Below are positions 1 to 7,367 of a DNA stretch of 64,000 nt, one piece after another. This DNA is from Nocardioides soli. Its GTDB lineage: Bacteria; Actinomycetota; Actinomycetes; Propionibacteriales; Nocardioidaceae. The DNA lies in contig NZ_JACHWR010000003.1 in the NCBI RefSeq assembly GCF_014191495.1, forward strand, positions 620,501-684,500, in the 5' to 3' direction. The notes under the pieces are model-generated. The model did not search any database, was not told the origin of the DNA, and worked only from the letters and a program-made list of their open reading frames with translations. Position 1 is the stretch's first letter; every line of letters begins with the position of its first letter. The position numbers were made by a program, and so were the translations under genes.

Positions 1-1
1 C

Positions 2-1777
2 TACGTCGACCAGCCCTCCCTGCCGGAGGATGGCTACCACCTGTCGAAGGACCTGGCCGACAAGGCGATCTCGTTCATCGCCGACAGCGTGACCTCGGCG
101 CCGACGAAGCCGTGGTACCTGTGGTTCTGCCCCGGCGCCAACCACGCGCCGCACCATGCTCCGGAGGAGTACATCGCCAAGTACGCCGGGCAGTTCGACG
201 ACGGCTACGAGGCCTACCGCGAGTGGGTGCTGCCGCGGATGGTCGAGCGCGGCATCCTCCCCGAGGGCACCGAGCTGAGCGAGGTCAACCCGCTGCCGGG
301 CGACGCCGCCCAGCCGATGGACCAGGTGCGGCCGTGGGGCGAGCTGAACGACGAGGAGCGGCGGCTCTTCGCACGGATGGCCGAGGTCTACGCGGGGTTC
401 TCGGAGTACACCGACGCCCAGGTGGGCCGGATCATCGACTACCTCGAGGAGACCGGGCAGCTCGACAACACCATCGTGATGTACTGCGCCGACAACGGCG
501 CCTCCGGCGAGGGCTCGCCCAACGGGTCGGTCAACGAGAACAAGCTCTTCAACGCCTGGCCCGACGACCTCGAGTCGAACCTGGCCCAGCTCGACCAGCT
601 GGGCTCGCCGGACACCTACAACCACTACCCGACCGGCTGGGCCGTGGCCTTCTCGTCGCCGTTCAAGATGTTCAAGCGCTACACCTACCAGGGCGGGGTC
701 GCCGACCCGCTGGTGATCTCCTGGCCGCGGGGCATCGCCGCGCGTGGAGAGGTGCGCACCCAGTACCACCATGCCGTCGACATCGTGCCGACGATCCTCG
801 AGTGCATCGGACTGGAGATGCCCGAGCAGGTCCAGGGCTACGCCCAGTCGGAGCTGCCCGGCGTGTCGATGAGGTACAGCTTCGACGCCGACGGCCCGAC
901 CCGGAAGGTCGTGCAGTACTACGAGATGTTCGGCACCCGCGCGCTCTGGCACGACGGCTGGCACGTGGTCGCACAGCGCGCGCCCAACGCGGGCGGAACC
1001 GCGGCCGACTTCGTCAACGAGACCTGGGAGCTCTACCACTCCGAGGAGGATCGCGCGGAGCTGCACGACCTCGCCGACCAGTACCCCGACAGGGTGAAGG
1101 AGCTGGTCAACCTCTGGTACGTCGAGGCCGGCAAGTACGACGTGCTCCCGCTCGACAACCGGTCGATCGCCGACCTGGTGAGGACGATGCCGGTGGCGGA
1201 CATCCCCGAGGGCGGCGTCTACCGCTACTACCCGAACACCTCGCCGGTGCCGGAGTTCACCGCGGCCGAGATCCGGGGCCGGTCCTTCAAGATCCTCGCC
1301 CAGGTGGAGATCGCCGACGCGAGCGCACAGGGCGTGATCATCGCCAACGGTGCCCGGTTCGGCGGCCACTCGCTGTTCATCAAGGAGCGCCGGCTCTGGT
1401 ACGTCAACAACTTCCTCGGCATGCCGCCCGAGCAGCAGCTCGTCTCACCCGACGAGCTGACGGCCGGGGCGCACGTGCTCGGGGTCGAGTTCGCCAAGGA
1501 GAGCCACGGCGACCGCGGCGAGGCGATCGGCACCGCGACGCTCTACGTCGACGACGCCGCGGTCGCCAAGGGCGGCTGGCGGACCCAGCCCGGCCACTTC
1601 GCGCTCTGCGGCGAGGGCCTGACGGTCGGCCGCGACGGATCCGACCCGGTGTCGAAGGAGTACGGCGCGCCGTACTCCTTCACCGGGGGCCGGATCCGGG
1701 TGGTGGAGATCAACGTCGGCGATGACCTGTACCTCGATCTCGAGCGCGAGTTCCACGCGGCGATGGCGCGCGACTGA
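2..1777 (+). CDS. Arylsulfatase, C-terminal part (5' end outside window)
   Basis: The reading frame is open from base 2, so an internal GTG at 89 is not the start; the gene begins upstream. The product is the C-terminal part of a type I sulfatase (alkaline phosphatase superfamily), which hydrolyses sulfate esters. Visible family features are the histidine-rich ANHAPHHAP segment near the left end, the late metal-site motif CADNGASGEG, and a GGVADPLVISWPRG segment typical of large actinobacterial arylsulfatases. The last ~180 residues form a beta-rich accessory region. The catalytic Cys/Ser that becomes formylglycine lies in the missing N-terminal part, so activity cannot be judged here. The gene stops at TGA 1775-1777 and is convergent with the AI-2E-type permease gene. 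Confidence 0.9.
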   Translation, partial: YVDQPSLPEDGYHLSKDLADKAISFIADSVTSAPTKPWYLWFCPGANHAPHHAPEEYIAKYAGQFDDGYEAYREWVLPRMVERGILPEGTELSEVNPLPGDAAQPMDQVRPWGELNDEERRLFARMAEVYAGFSEYTDAQVGRIIDYLEETGQLDNTIVMYCADNGASGEGSPNGSVNENKLFNAWPDDLESNLAQLDQLGSPDTYNHYPTGWAVAFSSPFKMFKRYTYQGGVADPLVISWPRGIAARGEVRTQYHHAVDIVPTILECIGLEMPEQVQGYAQSELPGVSMRYSFDADGPTRKVVQYYEMFGTRALWHDGWHVVAQRAPNAGGTAADFVNETWELYHSEEDRAELHDLADQYPDRVKELVNLWYVEAGKYDVLPLDNRSIADLVRTMPVADIPEGGVYRYYPNTSPVPEFTAAEIRGRSFKILAQVEIADASAQGVIIANGARFGGHSLFIKERRLWYVNNFLGMPPEQQLVSPDELTAGAHVLGVEFAKESHGDRGEAIGTATLYVDDAAVAKGGWRTQPGHFALCGEGLTVGRDGSDPVSKEYGAPYSFTGGRIRVVEINVGDDLYLDLEREFHAAMARD

Positions 1778-1840
1778 CCGACGGTCGCCTCGGGGCCCGG
1801 CCGATCAGGACTCGGCCGATCAGGACTCGGCCGGGCTGTC

Positions 1841-2893
1841 CTACGGGTCGTCCTTGTTGGAGATCAGGGGGCGCATCCAGCGGGTGGTCGGATCGACGTC
1901 GACCAGCAGCGCCTTGGCGAAGAGCGTCAGCGGGATCGCGAGCAGCGCACCGAGCGGGCCGATCACCCATGCCCAGAAGACGAGCGAGATGAAGGACAGC
2001 GTGGTCGACAGGCCGACCGCGTCACCGACGACCTTCGGCTGGATCACCGACTGGATGACCACGTTGAGGACGCAGTAGATCGCGATCACCGCCAGCATCA
2101 GGCCCGGGCCCCCCTCGAGCAGGGCGAGGATCGCCGGCGGGATCAGGCCGATCACGAAGCCGATGTTGGGGATGTAGTTGGTGATGAAGGCAAGCAGGCC
2201 CCACAGGAACGGTGCCGGCACGCCGAGCAGTGCCAGGGCGATCGTGTCGAAGACCGCGACGATCAGGCCGAAGACCGTCGAGACCGCGAGGTAGCGCCGG
2301 GTGCCCCGTGCGAAGTCGCTGACGGCGTCGACCAGGGCGGGGCGGGCCCGCCGCGCCCGCTCCAGCTGCCGCGGGAACGAGCCGCCGTCCATCGTCATGA
2401 AGAGCACGAGCGCGAGGATGAAGAACAGGTTCGAGACGAGACCCATCAGCTCCGTGAGCAGCGCCCCGACGAACGAGCCGAGCTGGCCGAGGCTGAAGGA
2501 GGAGCCGACCTTCTCGACCTGCTCCTGGCTCACGCCGGCGTTGGTGAGCCACGCGGTCAGATCGTCGATTCGCTGCGAGGCCTCGTCGGTGTACTCGGGG
2601 AGCAGCGTCGCGAACCGGGCCACCGAGACCACGACGGCCAGCGCCAGGCCGAGGAGCAGCGCGTAGATCGCCACCGTGCAGACCAGCGAGGACGCCCACG
2701 AGGGCATCCAGGCGTCGAGCCACCGGCGCATCGGATGCGCCAGGATCGTCAGCACCAGCGCCAGGAAGGTCGGCGCGAGGATGTCGGCCGCCGACCTCAT
2801 GCCCGCGATGACGATGACGGTCGCCGCCAGGCCGCCGAGGACCAGCACCCCGCGCGGCAGCACCGGACGGCTCGGCTCGCTCGTGATCACCAC
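1841..2893 (-). CDS. AI-2E transporter family (PF01594-type) membrane protein
   Basis: This is a polytopic membrane protein of about 350 residues. It has the family layout: two N-terminal helices, a soluble helical segment (residues ~110-190), then closely spaced C-terminal helices with the glycine-rich LLAFITNYIPNIGFVIGLIPP region. Members export small molecules or act as ion antiporters, and the substrate here is unknown. The frame is open to an ATG at 3013, but that extension would translate an intergenic repeat (2913-2973). The GTG at 2893 (or 2890) is preceded by GGAG about 6 nt upstream, and 350 aa is a normal family length, so that start is preferred. Confidence 0.85.
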   Translation of the reverse strand: MVITSEPSRPVLPRGVLVLGGLAATVIVIAGMRSAADILAPTFLALVLTILAHPMRRWLDAWMPSWASSLVCTVAIYALLLGLALAVVVSVARFATLLPEYTDEASQRIDDLTAWLTNAGVSQEQVEKVGSSFSLGQLGSFVGALLTELMGLVSNLFFILALVLFMTMDGGSFPRQLERARRARPALVDAVSDFARGTRRYLAVSTVFGLIVAVFDTIALALLGVPAPFLWGLLAFITNYIPNIGFVIGLIPPAILALLEGGPGLMLAVIAIYCVLNVVIQSVIQPKVVGDAVGLSTTLSFISLVFWAWVIGPLGALLAIPLTLFAKALLVDVDPTTRWMRPLISNKDDP

Positions 2894-2912
2894 GTCCCAC
2901 TCCGCCTTCCCG

Positions 2913-2973
2913 CTAGTGGCCGCCACCGGAAGTTCTTCGGGTGGCCCGAGGAACTTCCAGCGACGACCGCTAG
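2913..2973. repeat. 61-bp palindromic intergenic repeat bounded by CTAG (copy 1)
   Basis: The element begins and ends with CTAG. Its core contains GGAAGTTCTTCGGGTGGCC and GGAACTTCCAGCGACGAC, which pair as imperfect inverted arms (GGAAGTTC / GAACTTCC). A second copy in reverse orientation lies at 10136-10200, upstream of cobN. Here it sits in the leader of the AI-2E-type gene. Confidence 0.75.
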
Positions 2974-3059
2974 CCCCCGCCATCGTCGGGGCGAGCCGGG
3001 GCCGTCGGATCACCCGAGTCGGGTGATCTGGCCCGTCCGCTCACCCGGCCCCGCTCGCG

Positions 3060-3350
3060 TCAGCCGCTGCCCGGCACGATGCGCAGGTCGCGCACGGCGC
3101 CGCCGTCGAGGGCGGCCAGCGCCTCCTGGTACGCCGCGCTGTCGTGCGCCGCCTCCGCCTGCGCCACGGACTCGAACTCGATGACCACCGTGCGGGTCCG
3201 CTGCCCGGCCTCGTAGACGACCTCGGGCAGTCCCCGGGCCACGAACCTGCCGCCACCTCCGGTCAGCGCCGGACCGGCCAGCGCGGCGTACGCCGCCAGC
3301 TTGGCCTCGTCGGTGACCTCCACGTAGGTGCTGATCCAGTACGCCGTCAT
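3060..3350 (-). CDS. DUF1330 family protein
   Basis: The 96-residue product is a single ferredoxin-like (dimeric alpha/beta barrel) domain. It opens with TAYWISTYVEVTD and carries the family's GGRFVARG and VVIEFES segments, followed by the helix with the SAAYQEAL motif. The biochemical role of DUF1330 proteins is not established. The frame extends further upstream to 3443, but homology begins at the ATG at 3350, and the extension would run into the promoter region of the divergent alcohol dehydrogenase. Confidence 0.88.
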   Translation of the reverse strand: MTAYWISTYVEVTDEAKLAAYAALAGPALTGGGGRFVARGLPEVVYEAGQRTRTVVIEFESVAQAEAAHDSAAYQEALAALDGGAVRDLRIVPGSG

Positions 3351-3466
3351 GGCGTCATCGTGCCGCACCCGTGGGACGGCGCGCCGGTCGGTTCGCGGAG
3401 CGACCGCTCGCGGCACCGAGCGAACACGTGACAGGCGCCACACCAGGGACTACCTTGCAGGTGAAC

Positions 3467-3480
3467 AAGAACGCGTTCTA
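3467..3480. promoter_or_regulatory. KstR-like operator upstream of the alcohol dehydrogenase
   Basis: AAGAACGCGTTCTA matches 13 of 14 positions of the mycobacterial KstR consensus TAGAACnnGTTCTA, with the characteristic 2-nt spacer. It lies 20 bp before the ATG at 3500, downstream of a TACCTT hexamer that could be the -10 element. A related site is found between fadE26 and kshA. Confidence 0.55.
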
Positions 3481-3499
3481 CTTTTCCGAGGGAGTCAGC

Positions 3500-4648
3500 A
3501 TGAAGACCCGCGCAGCCATCCTGTGGGAGCCGCACACCGAGTGGAGTGTGGAGGACATCGAGCTCGACCCGCCGAAGCGTGGCGAGCTCCTCGTCAAGCT
3601 GGCCGCCTCGGGCCTGTGCCACTCCGACGAGCACATGGTCACCGGCGACATGGTGCTCGACCCGGAGCTCGCCGAGGCCTTCGGGCTCAAGCAGTTCCCG
3701 GTCATCGGTGGACACGAGGGCGCCGGCGTCGTCCAGGAGATCGGCCCGGACACGGTCGGCTTCGAGGTCGGCGACCACGTCGTGTTCAGCTTCATCCCCT
3801 CCTGCGGGAGGTGTCCGTCGTGCTCGACCGGCCAGCAGCACCTGTGCGACCTCGGCGCGTTCCTGCTCAGCGGCATGCAGCTCTCGGACTTCTCCTACCG
3901 CCACCACGCCAAGGACGGCCGCGACCTCGGCATCATGGTCGGCCTCGGCACGTTCTCGCCCTACACCGTGGTCAACGTCGACAGTGCGGTGAAGATCGAC
4001 AAGAGCATCCCGCTCGAGAAGGCCGCGCTCGTCGGCTGCGGCGTGACGACCGGCTGGGGCTCCGCGACGTACGCCGCGGACGTGCAGTCGGGCGAGACCG
4101 TGGCCGTGGTGGGCATCGGCGGCATCGGCATGAGCGCCGTCCAGGGCGCGGCGATGGCCGGCGCTCGGCACGTCGTTGCGATCGACCCGGTCGCCTGGAA
4201 GCGCGAGAAGGCGCTCACCCTCGGCGCCACCCACACCGCGGCGTCCATGGAGGAGGCGCAGCCGCTGATCAGCGAGATCACCCAGGGCGCGATGGCCGAC
4301 AAGGCGATCCTCGCGGTCGGCCTCGCGACCGGAGATCTGATCGCGCCGATGATGAGCCTGGTCAAGAAGGCCGGCCGGGGCGTCGTCACCGCGGTCGCCA
4401 ACATGATGGCCGACGAGGTGAAGCTGAACCTCTTCGAGATGTCGATGATGCGCAAGGAGCTGGTCGGCTGCATCTTCGGCAACGCCAACCCGCGCTACGA
4501 CATCCCGCGCCTGCTCAACCTCTACATGGAGGGCCGGCTCAAGCTCGACGAGATGGTCACCACGACGTACACGCTCGACGACATCAACCAGGGCTACCAG
4601 GACATGCGCGACGGCAAGAACATCCGGGGCGTCATCGTCTACGACTGA
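3500..4648 (+). CDS. NDMA-dependent (zinc) alcohol dehydrogenase
   Basis: This is a medium-chain dehydrogenase/reductase of 382 aa that oxidises an alcohol, in this clade with tightly bound nicotinamide cofactor regenerated by an external acceptor (NDMA in vitro). Catalytic zinc ligands are Cys40 in GLCHSDEH and His72 in GGHEGAG. The structural zinc lobe is C102-x2-C105-x2-C108-x7-C116. The Rossmann fold shows VVGIGGIGMSAVQGA. The ATG at 3500 follows GAGGGAG and is preferred over an in-frame upstream start at 3371, which would cross the KstR-like palindrome at 3467-3480. The gene is monocistronic and ends at a long stem-loop. Regulation by a sterol repressor would suggest a role in sterol side-chain alcohol oxidation; that is an inference. 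Confidence 0.92.
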   Translation: MKTRAAILWEPHTEWSVEDIELDPPKRGELLVKLAASGLCHSDEHMVTGDMVLDPELAEAFGLKQFPVIGGHEGAGVVQEIGPDTVGFEVGDHVVFSFIPSCGRCPSCSTGQQHLCDLGAFLLSGMQLSDFSYRHHAKDGRDLGIMVGLGTFSPYTVVNVDSAVKIDKSIPLEKAALVGCGVTTGWGSATYAADVQSGETVAVVGIGGIGMSAVQGAAMAGARHVVAIDPVAWKREKALTLGATHTAASMEEAQPLISEITQGAMADKAILAVGLATGDLIAPMMSLVKKAGRGVVTAVANMMADEVKLNLFEMSMMRKELVGCIFGNANPRYDIPRLLNLYMEGRLKLDEMVTTTYTLDDINQGYQDMRDGKNIRGVIVYD

Positions 4649-4696
4649 TCCTCATCTCGGCGCGGCTGGGATTGGGTGCTACACACGCGCCCGGTG

Positions 4697-4738
4697 GTCG
4701 TGCGGGTTTCGGCTGCCAGCAGCCGAAACCCGCACGAC
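4697..4738. terminator. Perfect 19-bp stem bidirectional terminator
   Basis: A 19-bp perfect inverted repeat (4697-4715 / 4720-4738) with a 4-nt CCAG loop lies between the convergent alcohol dehydrogenase and siderophore-interacting protein genes. It lacks a T tract on either side, as is common for high-GC actinobacterial terminators. Confidence 0.75.
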
Positions 4739-4746
4739 GGCGACCC

Positions 4747-5556
4747 CTACGCGACCTCGGCGTCCATCGCCGCGACGTAGTCGCTCTTGATGGCCCGCCA
4801 GGCCTCGTCGGTCATCGTGCGCCGCCAGTACGGCGAGCACGACATGCTGGACCGGTCGAGGCCGCGGTCGGTGAGCAGGTGGCGGCGGATCGCCCGGATC
4901 TCGTCGGCCTCGCCGTGGACGAACGCGTGCACCCGGCCGGACGGGAACTCCAGGTCGGCCACCGCGTCGGCGAGCAGGTCGACGTCGTCGTCGGCGCCGG
5001 TGCGGTGCAGCCAGACGAGGTCGAGCTCACCGGGGCAGGTCAGCGCGATCTCGTGCTCCGGGCCGTCGCAGACCAGCCGCACCACGGCCCGGCCGCCGGC
5101 GGGGACCGCCGCGAGCGAGACCGCGATCGCCGGCAGCGCCGACTCGTCGCCGGCCAGCAGGTGCCAGTCCGCGGCGGGGTCCGGGCGATAGCCGCCGCCG
5201 GGACCCTCGAAGACCAGGATGTCGCCGACGCGCGCTCCGGCCGCCCACGGACCGGCGACACCGTGGTCGCCGTGCACGACGACGTCGAGGGTCAGCCGGC
5301 CGGCCGCGCCGTCCCAGTCGCGCACGGTGTAGCGACGGCGCACCGGCCAGTGCTCCTTGACGTGCTGCTCCTTGACGTCGGCGGGGGCGAAGACCCCGGC
5401 GTACGGCGCACCCGGGGGCGGGATCGCGACGTTGACGTAGGTGTCGGTGGTGTCGGGCAGCTCGAAGCCGGTGAGGCCGTCGCCGCCCAGCACCACCCGC
5501 ACCAGCGCGGGCGTCACCCACTCCGTGGTCTCCACCTGTCCGTGCCATGCCGGCAT
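4747..5556 (-). CDS. Siderophore-interacting protein (ViuB/SIP-type flavin reductase)
   Basis: This is a 269-aa member of the siderophore-interacting FAD-binding family, which releases iron from imported ferric siderophores by reduction in the cytoplasm. The N-terminal FAD domain has the RRRYTVRDWD motif (FAD-binding RxYTxR), followed by an HGDHGVAGPW segment. The NAD(P)H domain has LLAGDESALPAI, and the C-terminal SPYWRRTMTDEAWRAIK tail is diagnostic. The start ATG at 5556 has a strong GAGAGGAG ribosome site. It is divergent from an ABC exporter-fold pair, and an iron-box-like sequence lies between them, as in IrtAB-type iron uptake loci. Confidence 0.92.
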   Translation of the reverse strand: MPAWHGQVETTEWVTPALVRVVLGGDGLTGFELPDTTDTYVNVAIPPPGAPYAGVFAPADVKEQHVKEHWPVRRRYTVRDWDGAAGRLTLDVVVHGDHGVAGPWAAGARVGDILVFEGPGGGYRPDPAADWHLLAGDESALPAIAVSLAAVPAGGRAVVRLVCDGPEHEIALTCPGELDLVWLHRTGADDDVDLLADAVADLEFPSGRVHAFVHGEADEIRAIRRHLLTDRGLDRSSMSCSPYWRRTMTDEAWRAIKSDYVAAMDAEVA

Positions 5557-5593
5557 CCGGGCTCCTCTCGTCGTACGGCTCGTCGTCCGGCCG

Positions 5594-5612
5594 CCTACTT
5601 AGGCTACCCTTA
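5594..5612. promoter_or_regulatory. Candidate DtxR/IdeR iron box
   Basis: The right 14 bases, TTAGGCTACCCTTA, match 12 of 14 positions of the IdeR/DtxR consensus half TTAGGCTAACCTAA. The left five bases do not match, so the full score is 12 of 19. The site lies between the divergent siderophore reductase and ABC transporter genes, where an iron-responsive operator is expected. Confidence 0.5.
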
Positions 5613-5617
5613 GTTCA

Positions 5618-5701
5618 ATGGACGCGCGCTCGCGGTATCTCGATCCGATTCTCTCCCGCCGCCGGTCCGCGCGCGCCGACGTGACCGTGCAGCCGGCGTG
5701 A
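5618..5701 (+). CDS. 27-aa leader ORF overlapping the ABC transporter start
   Basis: ATG at 5618 opens a 27-codon frame (MDARSRYLDPILSRRRSA...) that ends in TGA at 5699-5701. That stop overlaps the GTG start of the ABC transporter gene as GTGA. The ATG lies 5 bp after the iron-box-like sequence and has no ribosome site, so it might be read from a leaderless transcript. The arginine-rich product matches nothing I recognise. Translational coupling to the downstream gene is plausible but unproven. Confidence 0.4.
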   Translation: MDARSRYLDPILSRRRSARADVTVQPA

Positions 5702-7367
5702 GCGCGGAGCAGGTCCCGGCGACGCCGGGCGCGCTGATCCGGCGCACGGTACGCCGCCAGCGGCGCCGCCTGCTGGGCGCGATCGCGCTGATCACGCTGT
5801 GGCAGGTCTGCGAGGCCGCGGTCCCGGTCCTGATCGGCGTGGTGATCGACCGGGCCGTCGCCTCCGGCGACCTGGAGCGACTGGTGCTGTGGTGCGCCGT
5901 GCTGTGCGTGCACTTCGCGGTGCTGAGCTTCTCCTACCGGTTCGGGTCGCGGATCGGCTTCCGGGCGGTCCAGGAGGAGGGCCACCTGCTGCGCACCGAG
6001 GTCTCGGCCCACGTGCTGTCGGCCCGTGGCGCGCGGACCGACCGACTGCCGGGCGACGTGCTCGCCCTTGCGACCGGGGACGCCGAGCTGGTCGCGGGAG
6101 TCGTGCGCCAGCTGACCTTCACGGTCGCCGGCACCGCCGGCCTGGTGATCAGCGCGATCGTGCTCGCCACGATCGACCCGCTGGTCGCGGTGGTCGTGCT
6201 CGTCGGCGTCCCTGTGGTGCTGGTGTGCACCCAGGTGCTCGCGCCCCGGCTCGCCCACCGTGCCCACGAGCGCCAGGAGGCGATCGGCCGAGCGACCGGG
6301 CTGGCGACCGACCTGGTGCGCGGCCTGCGCCCGCTCAAGGGCATCGGCGCCGAGCGGGTGGCCCACGCGCGCTACCGCCGGCAGAGCCAGGACGCCATGG
6401 GCGCCAGCATCGCCGCCGCTCGCTGGGAGGGGCTGCTCTACGGGCTGACCAGCGGGCTCAGCCTCGCCTTCCTCGCGGTCGTCGCGCTGGTCGCCGGGCA
6501 CCGGGCGCTCGACGGCGGGATGAGCATCGGCGAGCTGGTCGCCGTCGTGGGCCTGGCCCAGTTCGTCGCCGAGCCGATGGGGATGATCGCCTACCTGGTC
6601 GCCCAGCTCGCTCGGTCGCGGGCGTCGGCACGGCGCATCCTCGGCGTGCTCGCCGCTCCGCCGCTCGTGCGGGCCGGCGATCGCACCGCGGTCGCGTCCG
6701 ACCTCGAGCTCGACGGCGTCGTCGCCGGCACCCTCGTCGACGTCTCCGCGCGCGTCGCGAGCGGCGAGGTCGTCGCCGTCGTGGCCGAGGATCCCTCCGA
6801 CGCGGGCACCCTGATCCGGCTGCTGCACGGCGAGGAGGTGCCCGACCGCGGTGCGGTGCTGCTCGGCGGTGTGCCCCTGACCGAGCTCACCATCGCGGAG
6901 TCGAGGCGGCTGCTGGTCGTGGCCGAGCACCACGTCGACCTCTTCGAGGGCACCCTGCGCAGCAACGTCGACCCCGCGGGCCGGATCGGCGAGGAGCGGT
7001 TCGACGAGGTGCTGCGCGCGTCCTCGGCACACGACCTCCCCGACGAGCCGGTGACCGTCAACGGAACCACCCTCTCCGGCGGCCAGCGCCAGCGGCTCGG
7101 CCTGGCCCGCGCGCTCGCCGCCGCGGCACCCGTCCTGGTGCTGCACGACCCCACGACCGCTGTCGATGCCGTGACCGAGCAGCGGATCGCGGAGGGCATC
7201 GACGCCGTACGCCGGGCCGACGGTGCCACGCTCGTGCTGACCAGCACCCCGCGCTGCTGGCGCGGGCCGACCGGGTGCTGCACCTGGTCGGCGGCCGGGT
7301 GGTCGCGGTCGGGACGCACGTCGAGCTCGCCGAGCTGGACGAGTACCGCGCGGCGGTGCTGCGATGA
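5698..7367 (+). CDS. ABC exporter-fold subunit A, degenerate NBD, 1-nt frameshift near the 3' end
   Basis: This is an IrtA/IrtB-like half transporter of about 556 aa: a transmembrane domain with about six helices (residues 1-320) and a nucleotide-binding domain. The GTG start overlaps the leader ORF. The NBD lacks the Walker A lysine (AEDPSDAGTL at ~364-373), the catalytic glutamate after Walker B (VLVLHDPTTAVD) and the H-loop histidine. It keeps an intact LSGGQRQRLGLARAL signature at ~459. At 7246-7250, inside a run of four C, one base appears to be missing. The frame starting at 5698 then runs off, while the frame ending at 7367 gives the expected C-terminus LLARADRVLHLVGGRVVAVG. The next gene's ATGA overlap with that stop shows that the shifted frame is the natural end. 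Sequencing error, mutation and programmed slippage are all possible. Confidence 0.82.

Noticed and set aside
112..1725. Long alternative-frame ORF in the arylsulfatase
   Set aside because: Arg/Pro-rich composition typical of GC-driven shadow frames; the other frame encodes the recognisable sulfatase.
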